This document shows, piece by piece, positions 48,673 through 58,339 of a stretch of DNA of 64,000 bases. The notes beneath the pieces were generated by a model. That model was given only the letters and a program-made list of their open reading frames with translations. It searched no databases and had not been told where the DNA came from. The first letter of the stretch is position 1, and each line of letters opens with the position of its first letter. This DNA is from Burkholderia cenocepacia (GTDB taxonomy: Bacteria; Pseudomonadota; Gammaproteobacteria; Burkholderiales; Burkholderiaceae): contig NZ_CP060041.1 of NCBI RefSeq assembly GCF_014211915.1, positions 682,001 through 746,000 on the forward strand, in the 5' to 3' direction. The position numbers and the translations under genes are program-made.

Positions 48673-50307
48673 ATGACGAAGAGACACTGGATCGGGTCGT
48701 ATGGCTCGATCCCCGCCGAGATCGACGCCGATCGCCATCCTTCCGTCAGCGCGCTGCTGGACGACGCGATGCGCCGCTTCGCCGATCGTCCGGCGTTCCA
48801 TGCGTTCGGCCGCACGCTCACCTATGCCGACGTCGAGCGCCTGTCGACCGCGCTGGCCGCGTATCTGCAGCAGGTGGTCGGCGTGCGCAAGGGCGATCGC
48901 GTGGCCGTGATGCTGCCCAACGTGCTCGCGTTCCCGGTCGTGTTCGTCGCCGTCGCGAAGATCGGCGCGATTCAGGTCAACGTGAATCCGCACTACACCG
49001 CGCGCGAGCTCGAGCATCAGCTCAACGACGCGGGGGTCGAGGTGGCGGTCGTCTGCGGCGGGTCGATGGGCACGTTCGCGGACGTGGTCGGCGGCACGCG
49101 CGTGCGCACCGTGCTGAGCGTGGGGCGCGAGGATCTCGGCGTCGTCGATGCGCCGGCCGGCACGTGCGACGCACTGCCGCCCGGCTCGACCACGCTCGCG
49201 CAGGCCATCGCCGCCGGCGAATCGCTCGCGTGCGAGCCGGTGGCGCTGAGCGGCGCGGACCTGTTGCTGCTGCAATACACGGGCGGCACGACCGGCTTGT
49301 CGAAGGGCGCGGCGCTGTCGCATCGCAACCTCGTCGCGAACATCGCGCAGTTCGCGGCGATCGTGCCGGATGCACGCCGGCCGGGCGAGGAAGTCGTCGT
49401 CACGGCGATTCCGCTGTATCACATCTTCGCGCTGACGGTGAACTTCCTGTCCTACTTCGCGATCGGCGCGCAGAACTGGCTCGTCGCGAACCCGCGCGAC
49501 ATGGACGGGTTCATCGACGTGCTGAAGGCCGCGCGGCCGACGGTGTTCGTCGGCGTGAACACGCTGTACGCGGGGCTTGCCGGCCATCCGCGGCTGAAGG
49601 AGGTCGACTGGTCGCGGCTGAAGCTGTCGGCCGGCGGCGGCGCGGCGGTGATCGACGTGATCTCGTCGCGCTGGAAGGCGGTGACCGACAACTTCATCCG
49701 CGAAGGCTACGGGCTGTCGGAAACGTCGCCGGTCGTGTCGTTCAACCCGCAGTCGATCGACCGGTTCACGGGCACCACGGGCCTGCCGCTGCCGTCGACC
49801 GACGTGAAGCTGCTCGACGACCAGGATCGCGAGGTGGCGATCGGCGAAGCGGGCGAGATCTGCGTGAAGGGGCCGCAGGTGATGAGCGGCTACTGGCAGA
49901 AACCGGACGCGAATGCGGCCGCGTTCACGGCGGACGGCTATTTCCGCACCGGCGACGTCGGCGTGTTCGACGCGGCCGGCTTCCTGCGGATCGTCGACCG
50001 CAAGAAGGACATGATCATCGTGTCCGGCTTCAACGTGTACCCGAACGAAGTGGAAGCGGTCGCAACCGCGCTGCCGGGCGTCGCGGAATGCGCGTGCATC
50101 GGCGTGCCGGACCCGCGCACGGGCGAGGCCGTCAAGCTGTTCGTGGTGCTCGCGCCGGACGCCGACGTGACGGAAGCGCAACTCGTCGCGCATTGCCGCG
50201 CGAGCCTGGCCGCGTACAAGGTGCCGAAGCTCGTGCGCTTCGTCGACCGGCTGCCGAAGTCGACGGTCGGCAAGATCCTGCGCCGGGAACTCAGCCGCAC
50301 CGACTGA
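48673..50307 (+). CDS. Long-chain fatty-acid-CoA ligase (AMP-forming)
   Basis: A 544-residue acyl-CoA synthetase that activates a fatty acid through an acyl-adenylate. The nucleotide motif is LLQYTGGTTGLSKGAAL; the adenylate motif is GYGLSETSPVVSFN; the hinge/core motif is YFRTGDVGVFD; and the catalytic lysine lies in LPKSTVGKILRREL at the end. This is full length. It supplies acyl-CoA to the dehydrogenase, thiolase and hydroxyacyl-CoA dehydrogenase genes downstream. It is followed by an AraC regulator, so the set is probably controlled locally. Confidence 0.92.
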   Translation: MTKRHWIGSYGSIPAEIDADRHPSVSALLDDAMRRFADRPAFHAFGRTLTYADVERLSTALAAYLQQVVGVRKGDRVAVMLPNVLAFPVVFVAVAKIGAIQVNVNPHYTARELEHQLNDAGVEVAVVCGGSMGTFADVVGGTRVRTVLSVGREDLGVVDAPAGTCDALPPGSTTLAQAIAAGESLACEPVALSGADLLLLQYTGGTTGLSKGAALSHRNLVANIAQFAAIVPDARRPGEEVVVTAIPLYHIFALTVNFLSYFAIGAQNWLVANPRDMDGFIDVLKAARPTVFVGVNTLYAGLAGHPRLKEVDWSRLKLSAGGGAAVIDVISSRWKAVTDNFIREGYGLSETSPVVSFNPQSIDRFTGTTGLPLPSTDVKLLDDQDREVAIGEAGEICVKGPQVMSGYWQKPDANAAAFTADGYFRTGDVGVFDAAGFLRIVDRKKDMIIVSGFNVYPNEVEAVATALPGVAECACIGVPDPRTGEAVKLFVVLAPDADVTEAQLVAHCRASLAAYKVPKLVRFVDRLPKSTVGKILRRELSRTD

Positions 50308-50420
50308 TGAAGACGACGCGCCGCGCGGCCTCGGCTGCGCGGCTCGGTGTGCCGACGACCCCGAAGGTGGCGCGCGGGCCGCTCAAGTACAATGCGCTCG
50401 GTTCGATCGACGGGGACGCG

Positions 50421-51467
50421 ATGACCGGCTCAGATTCACTTTCCGCCCGGCCCGGGCGTGCGCTGCCTTCGCCGAGCGCGACGGTGCCGATCTCGCTCGT
50501 CAACGGCTTTCTCGCGAGCGCGGGCGTGCAGCGCGACGTGGTCGAGCGCTACCTGCGCGGCGCCGGCATTCCGATCGAGCTGCTCGGCGAGCCGCATGCG
50601 CGCGTGACGGAGGAGCAGTTCTCGACGCTGTACCGTACGCTCGCGATCGATCTCGACGACGAGATGCCCGGCATCTTCTCGCGGCCGCTGCGCGGCGGCA
50701 CGCTGAAGTACCTGTGCCTGAGCCTGCTCGATGCGCGCAACCTCGAAACGGCGCTGCATCGTTTCGGGCAATTCTTCCATATCCTGCTCGACGACTTCTT
50801 CGTCGAATCGAAGCGCGACGATCTCGTCGCGCAGGTGCTGCTGCGCCCGAACGACGCCATTGGGCCGATCGGCGCGCTCGGCCAGGAGCTGATGCTCAAG
50901 CTCGTGCACGGCGTGTGCTCCTGGCTGATCGGCCAGAAGATCCCGCTGCTGCAGATCGAGTTCGCGTGCCCGCGGCCGCGCCATGCGGTCGATCACCTGT
51001 ACTTCTTCACCGGCGCCGTGCAGTTCGACTGCGCGCGCACGCTGATGCGCTTCAGCGCCGATTATCTCGACGCGCCGATCCGGCAGAGCAAGCGCAACCT
51101 GAGCAAGTTCCTCGCGCGTGCGCCCGGCGACTGGATCTTCGAATCGTTCAGCGAACAGCTCGTGTGCCACCGCGTGCGGCAGTACCTGTCGGCCGCGCTG
51201 CCGGATCTGCCCGTGATCGACCAGGCGGCCGAGCACCTGCATTGTTCGGTGCGCACGCTGAGCCGTCACCTGGCCGCCGAAGGGACGACGTTCCAGGTGC
51301 TGAAGGACGAGCTGCGGCGCGATATCGCGATCCAGCGGCTGACCGACACGCCGGACACGATCGCGGCGATCGGCGCCGATATCGGCTTCGACGATCCGAG
51401 CGCGTTTCATCGCGCGTTCCGGCACTGGACGGGGAGTACGCCGGGGACGTACCGGCGTCGGGCGTGA
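50421..51467 (+). CDS. AraC-family regulator with long N-terminal effector domain
   Basis: A 348-residue regulator whose C-terminal helix-turn-helix is clear (IDQAAEHLHCSVRTLSRHLAAEGTTF; IGFDDPSAFHRAFRHWTGSTP). The N-terminal ~240 residues are of the arabinose-binding-like type, as in OruR-style regulators, with no sugar specificity implied. GGGGA precedes the ATG at 50421. It lies between the acyl-CoA ligase and the beta-oxidation operon on the same strand, so it is a good candidate for fatty-acid response. Confidence 0.87.
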   Translation: MTGSDSLSARPGRALPSPSATVPISLVNGFLASAGVQRDVVERYLRGAGIPIELLGEPHARVTEEQFSTLYRTLAIDLDDEMPGIFSRPLRGGTLKYLCLSLLDARNLETALHRFGQFFHILLDDFFVESKRDDLVAQVLLRPNDAIGPIGALGQELMLKLVHGVCSWLIGQKIPLLQIEFACPRPRHAVDHLYFFTGAVQFDCARTLMRFSADYLDAPIRQSKRNLSKFLARAPGDWIFESFSEQLVCHRVRQYLSAALPDLPVIDQAAEHLHCSVRTLSRHLAAEGTTFQVLKDELRRDIAIQRLTDTPDTIAAIGADIGFDDPSAFHRAFRHWTGSTPGTYRRRA

Positions 51468-51871
51468 CGCGGGCGCGGGGCGGTAAGTCGCAGCTTTCCG
51501 GATCGAATCCCATAAGCGGCTCCCTTGCGGTTTTCATGGCCGGTTTTTCGGCGGACACTCCCATAACCGGCGCCCCTTTGCTGCTCGAGCCGGGTAGGCG
51601 GGCGCGCGCTTGATCGCTTTTTTGGCGCGCTTTATCGCGATTTCCGATGCGGGCAAATCGGGCGCTGATGCCCGCCAGACGGGCTTCTCCGCCGCATGCG
51701 GGGGGCGCCGCTGGTGCGTGACGTGGCCGATTTTGTCACCATGTGGGCCGGATATGACAATGAAAATCCGGCATCCCGGCGTTAGGATGGCCCATCACGT
51801 CGCCGGTTCTGGCCGGTTTTGCCGTACCGTACCCCCGGCGCCCTATTCACCGCCTGATTGGAACATCGACC
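51468..51871. other. Intergenic region with the probable beta-oxidation promoter
   Basis: No gene is seen. TTGTCA (51733-51738) and GACAAT (51756-51761) are 17 bases apart and could form the promoter of the operon starting at 51872. The repeated T run and palindromic bits near 51620 (GCGCGC) are ordinary. Confidence 0.4.
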
Positions 51872-53662
51872 ATGAGCTATAACGCCCCCGTCAAGGACAT
51901 GCTGTTCGTGCTGAAGGAACTCGCGGGCATCGACGCCGTTGCGCAGTTGCCGGGTTTCGAGGATGCCGGTTACGACACGGCGCAGGCCGTGCTCGACGAG
52001 TCCGCGAAATTCTGCGGCGAGGTGCTGGCGCCGCTGAACGTCGAAGGCGACCGCAACCCGAGCAGCTGGAAGGATGGCGTCGTGACCGCGACGCCGGGCT
52101 TCGGCGAAGCGTTCCGCCAGTTCGTCGAAGGCGGCTGGCAGGGGCTGCAGCATCCGGCCGAATACGATGGCCAGGGGTTGCCGAAGCTGATCGCGACGCC
52201 GTGCATCGAGATGCTGAACGCGTCGAACCTGTCGTTCGCGCTGTGTCCGCTGCTCACCGACGGCGCGATCGAGGCGCTGCTGACGGCCGGTACCGACGAG
52301 CAGAAGCAGCGCTACGTGCCGAAGCTGATCTCCGGCGAATGGACCGGCACGATGAACCTGACCGAGCCGCAGGCCGGCTCCGACCTCGCGCTGGTGCGCT
52401 CGCGCGCGGAGCCGCAGGGCGACGGCACCTACAAGGTGTTCGGCACCAAAATCTTCATCACGTGGGGCGAGCACGACATGGCGGACAACATCGTCCACCT
52501 GGTGCTGGCGCGCACGCCGAACGCGCCGGAAGGCGTGAAGGGCATCTCGCTGTTCATCGTGCCGAAGTTCATGGTCAACGACGACGGCTCGCTCGGTGCG
52601 CGCAACGACGTGCACTGCGTGTCGATCGAGCACAAGCTCGGGATCAAGGCGAGCCCGACGGCGGTGCTGCAATACGGCGACCACGGCGGCGCGATCGGCT
52701 ATCTCGTGGGCGAGGAAAACCGCGGCCTCGAATACATGTTCATCATGATGAATGCGGCGCGCTTCGGGGTCGGGATGCAGGGGATCGGCGTGGCCGACCG
52801 CGCGTACCAGAAGGCGGCCGAATTCGCGAAGGAACGCGTGCAGAGTCGCCCGGTGGATGGCTCGGCCAGGCAGTCGGTGACGATCATCCATCACCCGGAC
52901 GTGCGCCGGATGCTGGGCACGATGCGTGCGCTGACCGAAGGCGCGCGGGCGCTGGCCTATGTGGCCGCCGCGCACAGCGACATTGCCCACCGCCATCCGG
53001 ACGAGGCGACGCGCGCGCGTCATCAGGCCATCTACGAATATCTGGTGCCGGTCGTGAAGGGCTGGAGCACGGAGATGGTGAACGACGTGGCGAGCCTGGG
53101 CGTGCAGGTGCACGGCGGGATGGGCTTCATCGAGGAAACCGGCGCCGCGCAGTACTACCGCGATGCACGGATTCTCGCGATCTACGAAGGCACGACCGCG
53201 ATCCAGGCGAACGACCTCGTCGGCCGCAAGACGCTGCGCGACGGTGGCGCGGTTGCCAAGGCGCTGATCGCCGAGATCGGCGAGACCGTCGCGGCGCTCG
53301 GCAAGCTGGACGGCGCGGCGGCCGCCTCGATGAAGGCGCAGCTGGAGAAGGGCGCACGCTCGCTGTCGTCGGTGGTGGACTACGTGCTGGCGAACGCGAA
53401 GCAGGACCCGAATGCGGTGTTCGCGGGCAGCGTGCCGTACCTGAAGCTCGCGGGCGTCGTGCTGTGCGGATGGCAAATGGCGCGCGCGCTGCTGGCCGCT
53501 CACGCGAACCGTGCGAGCGACGTTGCGTTCTTCGACGCGAAGATCGCGATCGCGCAATGCTATGCGGAGCACGTGCTGGTGCAGGCGGGCGCACTCGAGG
53601 CGTCGATCGTCGGCGCGAAGGGCAACGAGAGCGTGCTCGCGTTGACGGAAGACCAGTTCTGA
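51872..53662 (+). CDS. Acyl-CoA dehydrogenase
   Basis: A 596-residue flavoenzyme, the longer acyl-CoA dehydrogenase type with a C-terminal extension. The catalytic glutamate region is ILAIYEGTTAIQANDLVGRK near residue 440. FAD/substrate-binding marks include MNLTEPQAGSDLALVRSRA and MQGIGVADRAYQKAAEF. The ATG at 51872 begins MSYNAPVKDM, the usual start of this group. It carries out the first beta-oxidation step and passes electrons to ETF; the ETF-quinone oxidoreductase gene is 36 bases downstream. Confidence 0.93.
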   Translation: MSYNAPVKDMLFVLKELAGIDAVAQLPGFEDAGYDTAQAVLDESAKFCGEVLAPLNVEGDRNPSSWKDGVVTATPGFGEAFRQFVEGGWQGLQHPAEYDGQGLPKLIATPCIEMLNASNLSFALCPLLTDGAIEALLTAGTDEQKQRYVPKLISGEWTGTMNLTEPQAGSDLALVRSRAEPQGDGTYKVFGTKIFITWGEHDMADNIVHLVLARTPNAPEGVKGISLFIVPKFMVNDDGSLGARNDVHCVSIEHKLGIKASPTAVLQYGDHGGAIGYLVGEENRGLEYMFIMMNAARFGVGMQGIGVADRAYQKAAEFAKERVQSRPVDGSARQSVTIIHHPDVRRMLGTMRALTEGARALAYVAAAHSDIAHRHPDEATRARHQAIYEYLVPVVKGWSTEMVNDVASLGVQVHGGMGFIEETGAAQYYRDARILAIYEGTTAIQANDLVGRKTLRDGGAVAKALIAEIGETVAALGKLDGAAAASMKAQLEKGARSLSSVVDYVLANAKQDPNAVFAGSVPYLKLAGVVLCGWQMARALLAAHANRASDVAFFDAKIAIAQCYAEHVLVQAGALEASIVGAKGNESVLALTEDQF

Positions 53663-53698
53663 CCCACTGACGGTCGGGACGCAGCAGGAGACAGGATT

Positions 53699-55372
53699 TT
53701 GACCACACAGGACTTGCTCGCGCAATACGGCCCGCGCGAATCGATGGAATACGACGTCGTGATCGTCGGCGGCGGCCCGGCCGGGCTGTCTGCCGCGATC
53801 CGGCTCAAGCAGCTGGCCGCCGAGAAAGGCACCGAGATCGGCGTGTGCGTGCTCGAGAAGGGTTCCGAGATCGGCGCGCACATCCTGTCGGGCGCGGTGA
53901 TGGACCCGCGCGCGATCACCGAGCTGTTTCCCGACTGGAAGGAACGCGGCGCGCCGCTCGACGTCGAGGTGACGGAAGACCGCTTCCTGTTCCTGTCCGA
54001 GAAGAGCGCGGTGACCACGCCGAACTGGGCGCTGCCGGACAACTTCAAAAACCACGGCAATTACGTGATCTCGCTGGGCAACGTCACGCGCTGGCTTGGG
54101 GCACAGGCCGAGGCGCTCGGTGTGGAGATCTTCCCCGGCTTCCCCGCCGCGGAGATTCTTTACAACGACGACGGCTCGGTCAAAGGCGTCGCCACCGGCA
54201 ACATGGGCGTGGGCAAGGACGGCGAGCCGACCGAGAACTTCCAGCTCGGCATGGAGCTGCATGCGAAGTACACGCTGTTCGCCGAAGGCTGCCGCGGCCA
54301 CCTCGGCCGCCAGCTGATCTCGAAGTTCAAGCTCGACGCGAACGCCGATCCGCAGGCGTACGGGATCGGCATCAAGGAACTGTGGGAAATCGACCCGGCC
54401 AAGCACAAGCCGGGCCTCGTGATCCACACGGCCGGCTGGCCGCTGAAGTCCGACACGTACGGCGGCTCGTTCCTGTATCACATGGACAACAACCAGGTGG
54501 TGGTCGGCTTCGTGGTGGGCCTGGGTTACACGAACCCGTACCTGTCGCCGTTCGAGGAATTCCAGCGCTACAAGACGCATCCGTCGATCCGCGCGTTCCT
54601 CGAAGGCGGCAAGCGCGTGTCGTACGGCGCACGCGCGATCACGGCGGGCGGCCTGCTGTCGCTGCCGAAGACGGTGTTCCCGGGCGGCGCGCTGATCGGC
54701 GACGACGCGGGCTTCCTGAACGCGTCGCGGATCAAGGGCAGCCACGCGGCGATCAAGACCGGCATGCTGGCGGCCGATGCCGCATTCGACGCGGTGCAGG
54801 CCGGCCGCCAGTCGGACGAGCTCAATGCGTACCCGGATGCGTTCAAGCAATCGTGGCTGTACACGGAGCTGTACCGCGCGCGCAACTTCAAGCAGTGGAT
54901 GGCCAAGGGCCTGTACCTGGGCACGCTGATGGTGGGGCTCGAGCAGAAGGTGATGGGCGGCAACGTGCCGTGGACGCTGCATCACCAGCACGCGGACCAC
55001 GAGATGCTGAAGCCGGCGTCGCAGTGCGAGCCGATCGCGTATCCGAAGCCGGACGGCAAGCTGACGTTCGACCGGCTGTCGTCGGTGTTCATCTCGAACA
55101 CGAACCACGAGGAGAACCAGCCGGCGCACCTGACGCTGAAGGACGCGAGCGTGCCGGTGAACGTGAACCTGCGCACGTACGCGGGGCCGGAGGCGCGCTT
55201 CTGCCCGGCGGCGGTGTACGAGTTCGTGAAGAACGACGACGGCGGCGATCGGCTCGTGATCAACGCGCAGAACTGCGTGCACTGCAAGACCTGCGACATC
55301 AAGGACCCGACGCAGAACATCGTGTGGGTCACGCCCGAAGGCGGCGGCGGGCCGAATTACCCGAACATGTAA
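53699..55372 (+). CDS. Electron-transfer flavoprotein-ubiquinone oxidoreductase
   Basis: A 557-residue membrane-associated enzyme that passes electrons from reduced ETF to quinone. FAD motif VVIVGGGPAGLSAAIRL is at the N-terminus, the quinone/FAD region includes GAHILSGAVMDPRAI, and the C-terminal [4Fe-4S] ligands are in NCVHCKTCDIKDP. The TTG start at 53699 is fixed by AGGAG at 53686-53690. Full length for the family. It belongs to the beta-oxidation operon between acyl-CoA dehydrogenase and thiolase. Confidence 0.95.
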   Translation: MTTQDLLAQYGPRESMEYDVVIVGGGPAGLSAAIRLKQLAAEKGTEIGVCVLEKGSEIGAHILSGAVMDPRAITELFPDWKERGAPLDVEVTEDRFLFLSEKSAVTTPNWALPDNFKNHGNYVISLGNVTRWLGAQAEALGVEIFPGFPAAEILYNDDGSVKGVATGNMGVGKDGEPTENFQLGMELHAKYTLFAEGCRGHLGRQLISKFKLDANADPQAYGIGIKELWEIDPAKHKPGLVIHTAGWPLKSDTYGGSFLYHMDNNQVVVGFVVGLGYTNPYLSPFEEFQRYKTHPSIRAFLEGGKRVSYGARAITAGGLLSLPKTVFPGGALIGDDAGFLNASRIKGSHAAIKTGMLAADAAFDAVQAGRQSDELNAYPDAFKQSWLYTELYRARNFKQWMAKGLYLGTLMVGLEQKVMGGNVPWTLHHQHADHEMLKPASQCEPIAYPKPDGKLTFDRLSSVFISNTNHEENQPAHLTLKDASVPVNVNLRTYAGPEARFCPAAVYEFVKNDDGGDRLVINAQNCVHCKTCDIKDPTQNIVWVTPEGGGGPNYPNM

Positions 55373-55420
55373 CGCAACGCATCCCCGCGCCCGCGGGCGC
55401 GAACGAACCGGAGTGAGACG

Positions 55421-56614
55421 ATGAGCAATGCAGCGAAGGAAGTCGTGGTGGTGAGCGGTGTCCGTACCGCAATCGGTGATTTCGGCGGCAGCCTGAAGGA
55501 TTTCTCGCCGACCGACCTCGGCGCGAAGGTGGTCGCCGAAGTGCTGTCGCGCGCGAACGTGCCGGGCGACGCGGTCGGGCACGTCGTGTTCGGCCACGTC
55601 GTGAACACCGAGCCGAAGGACATGTATCTCGCACGCGTCGCGGCGATCAACGGCGGCGTCGCGCAGCACACGCCGGCGCTGACCGTGAACCGCCTGTGCG
55701 GCTCGGGCCTGCAGGCGATCGTATCGGCCGCGCAGACGATCATGCTCGGCGATGCCGACGTCGCGATCGGCGGCGGCTCGGAGAGCATGAGCCGCGCGCC
55801 GTACACCGTGCCGGCCGCGCGCTTTGGCCAGCGCATGGGCGACGGCAAGCTCGTCGACATGATGCTCGGCGCGCTGCACGACCCGTTCCAGACGATCCAC
55901 ATGGGCGTGACGGCCGAGAACGTCGCGAAGAAATACGACATCTCGCGTGACGCGCAGGATGCGCTGGCGCTCGAATCGCATCGTCGCGCGGCGCGTGCGA
56001 TCGCGGAAGGGCGCTTCAAGGACCAGATCCTGCCGATCTCGATCCGCACGAAGAAGGGCGAGGTCGCGTTCGATACCGACGAGCACGTGCGCCACGACGC
56101 GAGTGCGGACGATTTCACGAAGCTCAAGCCGGTGTTCGCGAAGGAGAACGGCACCGTGACGGCCGGCAACGCGTCGGGCATCAACGATGCCGCGGCCGCC
56201 GTGCTGATGATGAGCGCGGACGCCGCGCGCGCGCAAGGCGTGAAGCCGCTCGCCCGCCTCGTCGCGTATGCGCACGCGGGCGTCGATCCGGCGTACATGG
56301 GTATCGGCCCGGTGCCGGCCACGCAGAAGGCGCTCGAACGCGCGGGCCTGAAGATCAGCGATCTCGACGTGATCGAAGCCAACGAGGCATTCGCGGCCCA
56401 GGCGTGCGCGGTCACGCAGGAGCTCGGCCTCGATCCGGCCAAGGTCAACCCGAACGGCTCGGGCATCTCGCTCGGTCACCCGATCGGCGCGACCGGCGCG
56501 CTGATCACGGTGAAGGCGCTGTACGAGCTGAAGCGCATCGGCGGGCGTTACGCGCTCGTGACGATGTGCATCGGCGGCGGCCAGGGGATTGCGGCGATCT
56601 TCGAGAACATCTGA
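55421..56614 (+). CDS. Acetyl-CoA acyltransferase (thiolase)
   Basis: A 397-residue thiolase with the acyl-accepting cysteine near residue 93 in NRLCGSGLQ, the NEAFAAQA region, the catalytic histidine in GHPIGATGA and the second cysteine in CIGGGQG. Full length. It performs the final beta-oxidation cleavage, releasing acetyl-CoA; the sequence fits the PhaA/BktB branch that can also run in the synthetic direction. It follows the ETF-quinone oxidoreductase by 48 bases and precedes the 3-hydroxyacyl-CoA dehydrogenase by 38 bases. Confidence 0.94.
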   Translation: MSNAAKEVVVVSGVRTAIGDFGGSLKDFSPTDLGAKVVAEVLSRANVPGDAVGHVVFGHVVNTEPKDMYLARVAAINGGVAQHTPALTVNRLCGSGLQAIVSAAQTIMLGDADVAIGGGSESMSRAPYTVPAARFGQRMGDGKLVDMMLGALHDPFQTIHMGVTAENVAKKYDISRDAQDALALESHRRAARAIAEGRFKDQILPISIRTKKGEVAFDTDEHVRHDASADDFTKLKPVFAKENGTVTAGNASGINDAAAAVLMMSADAARAQGVKPLARLVAYAHAGVDPAYMGIGPVPATQKALERAGLKISDLDVIEANEAFAAQACAVTQELGLDPAKVNPNGSGISLGHPIGATGALITVKALYELKRIGGRYALVTMCIGGGQGIAAIFENI

Positions 56615-56652
56615 TAATCGACCGCTCAGCCTCCGAATACACAGGAATCGTC

Positions 56653-57507
56653 ATGGCCATCGAAACCGTCGGCGTCGTGGGCGCCGGAACCATGGGTAAC
56701 GGCATTGCGCAAACCGCCGCCGTTGCAGGACTGAACGTCGTGATGATCGACGTCAGCGACGCCGCGCTCGACAAGGGCCTCGCGACGCTCAAGGGCAGCC
56801 TCGAGCGGCTCGTGTCGAAGGACAAGCTCGACGCCGACGCCCGCGATGCGGCGCTCGCGCGCATCACGACGTCGACCGACTACGCGAAGCTCGCCGCCGT
56901 CGACATCGTGATCGAAGCCGCGACCGAGAACGTCGAGCTGAAGGGCCGCATCCTGAAGCAGATCGAGGCGGTCGCGCGTCCGGACGCGATCATCGCGACC
57001 AACACGTCGTCGATCTCGATCACCGCGCTCGCGGCGCCGCTCGCCGATCCGTCGCGTTTTCTCGGCATGCACTTCTTCAACCCGGTGCCGCTGATGCCGC
57101 TCGTCGAGATCATCCGCGGGCTGCAGACGAGCGACGCGACCGCGTCGGCCGTGCGCGCGCTGACCGAGCGTTTCGACAAGTCGCCGATCGGCGTGCGCAA
57201 TTCGCCGGGCTTCGTCGTGAACCGGATCCTGGTGCCGATGATCAACGAAGCGTTCTTCGTGCTGGCCGAAGGCATCGCGTCGGCCGAGGAGATCGACGCG
57301 GGGATGAAGCTCGGCGCGAACCACCCGATCGGACCGCTCGCGCTGGCCGATCTCGTGGGCCTCGACGTGTGCCTCGCGGTGATGGACGTGTTCGTGAAGG
57401 ACTTCGGCGATCCGAAGTATCGTGCGTGCCCGCTGCTGCGCGAGATGGTGTCGGCCGGGCGGCTCGGGCGCAAGACCGGGCGCGGGGTGTACGACTACAG
57501 CAAGTAA
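56653..57507 (+). CDS. 3-Hydroxyacyl-CoA (3-hydroxybutyryl-CoA) dehydrogenase
   Basis: A 284-residue enzyme with the NAD-binding motif [12 protein letters not shown] at residues ~8-19, the catalytic histidine in [15 protein letters not shown], and the substrate-domain [15 protein letters not shown]. The length is that of the stand-alone, PaaH/HbdH-type enzyme. The ATG at 56653 is supported by the conserved [10 protein letters not shown] start. It is the last gene of the beta-oxidation operon and is followed by a terminator. Confidence 0.94.
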   Translation: MAIETVGVVGAGTMGNGIAQTAAVAGLNVVMIDVSDAALDKGLATLKGSLERLVSKDKLDADARDAALARITTSTDYAKLAAVDIVIEAATENVELKGRILKQIEAVARPDAIIATNTSSISITALAAPLADPSRFLGMHFFNPVPLMPLVEIIRGLQTSDATASAVRALTERFDKSPIGVRNSPGFVVNRILVPMINEAFFVLAEGIASAEEIDAGMKLGANHPIGPLALADLVGLDVCLAVMDVFVKDFGDPKYRACPLLREMVSAGRLGRKTGRGVYDYSK

Positions 57508-57529
57508 GCGGCGCTTCATCCCACTTCGC

Positions 57530-57551
57530 GCGGCCGCCTTCGGGCGGCCGC
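57530..57551 (+). terminator. Hairpin terminator between operon and TetR gene
   Basis: GCGGCCGCC (57530-57538) pairs with GGCGGCCGC (57543-57551) around a TTCG tetraloop, followed by TTGCATT. The T run is weak. It lies between the end of the beta-oxidation operon and the convergent TetR gene and may serve both. Confidence 0.65.
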
Positions 57552-57578
57552 TTGCATTGTGCGGCACGCATGGCGCGA

Positions 57579-58244
57579 TCACGCGTCGAGCACCGCCAGA
57601 TCGCGCGGCAGCATGCGCTTGAACATCGTGAGCAACTGCCGCGCCGCCTTCGGCGGCAGCGTGATCGCGTGGCGCACGGCCGCCGCGATCTGGATCATCA
57701 TCAGCTCGGCGAATGCGCTGCGCTGCGCGCGGGTCGTGTCGGGCGCGACTTCCGCCAACGCATCCGCGAACAGGCCGGCCAGGAATTCTCCATCCGCGCG
57801 GTCCAGCGCCTGCAGCGCGCGATCGGCCTGGGTCGCGCGCCAGATGTCGCGCATCAGCGGCTCGTCGACGAACATCCGGTAGTAGCTGTCGGTGATGCGC
57901 GCGAGCGTGGCGTGCAGATCGTCGATGGTTTTCATCCCCGCGAGGTCGCGCCGCACGCAGTCGTGCCCGACTGCGTTGTAGCGCTCCGCGAGCGTGCCGA
58001 TCACGGCCGCCTTGTCCGGAAAGTACTGGTACAGCGAACCGAACGAGATGCCCGTGCGTTCGACGATGTCGCTCATCCGGAACGCATCGCAGCCTTTCTC
58101 GATCATCACGTCCGACGCGCACGCGAGGATGCGCTCGAACCGCTCGCGGCTGCGCTGCTGCGTCGGTACCAGCCGCGCGCGCGCCGGCGCGTCCACTGCC
58201 GCCGCGTCGGGCTCGTCGTTCTGCCCCGATTTTTGTCGGCCCAT
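57579..58244 (-). CDS. TetR-family transcriptional regulator
   Basis: A 221-residue repressor with the N-terminal helix-turn-helix FRMSDIVERTGISFGSLYQYFPDKAAVIGTLAERY and a helical ligand-binding domain. An N-terminal tail of ~25 residues precedes it (alanine/aspartate-rich). GGGAGA precedes the ATG at 58244. It is divergent from the NAD(P)-binding reductase gene at 58340, and two repeated operator-like elements lie in the 95-base gap, so it probably represses both that gene and itself. Confidence 0.9.
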   Translation of the reverse strand: MGRQKSGQNDEPDAAAVDAPARARLVPTQQRSRERFERILACASDVMIEKGCDAFRMSDIVERTGISFGSLYQYFPDKAAVIGTLAERYNAVGHDCVRRDLAGMKTIDDLHATLARITDSYYRMFVDEPLMRDIWRATQADRALQALDRADGEFLAGLFADALAEVAPDTTRAQRSAFAELMMIQIAAAVRHAITLPPKAARQLLTMFKRMLPRDLAVLDA

Positions 58245-58261
58245 GCCGTCTCCCGAAAAAC

Positions 58262-58322
58262 TTGACGTTGCTAATGCGAGAGTCTATCGTGTTTTTAAAA
58301 CGCGAGACATTCTCGTGTTTTT
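58262..58322 (+). promoter_or_regulatory. Promoter with two tandem operator-like repeats
   Basis: Two 21-base elements of the form GCGAGA-N6-CGTGTTTTT start at 58276 and 58302, exactly 26 bases apart. In the second, CGAGA-CAT-TCTCG (58303-58315) is a perfect inverted repeat. A TTGACG box (58262-58267) and TATCGT (58285-58290) 17 bases later form a promoter that the first element covers. This arrangement is typical of TetR operators; the TetR gene lies immediately to the left. Confidence 0.65.
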
Positions 58323-58339
58323 CAAAAAAGGAGACGCAC

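Noticed and set aside
51782..56479. Open frame of 1565 codons on the minus strand opposite the beta-oxidation operon
   Set aside because: It spans three real plus-strand genes and has the histidine/arginine-heavy composition typical of such shadows.
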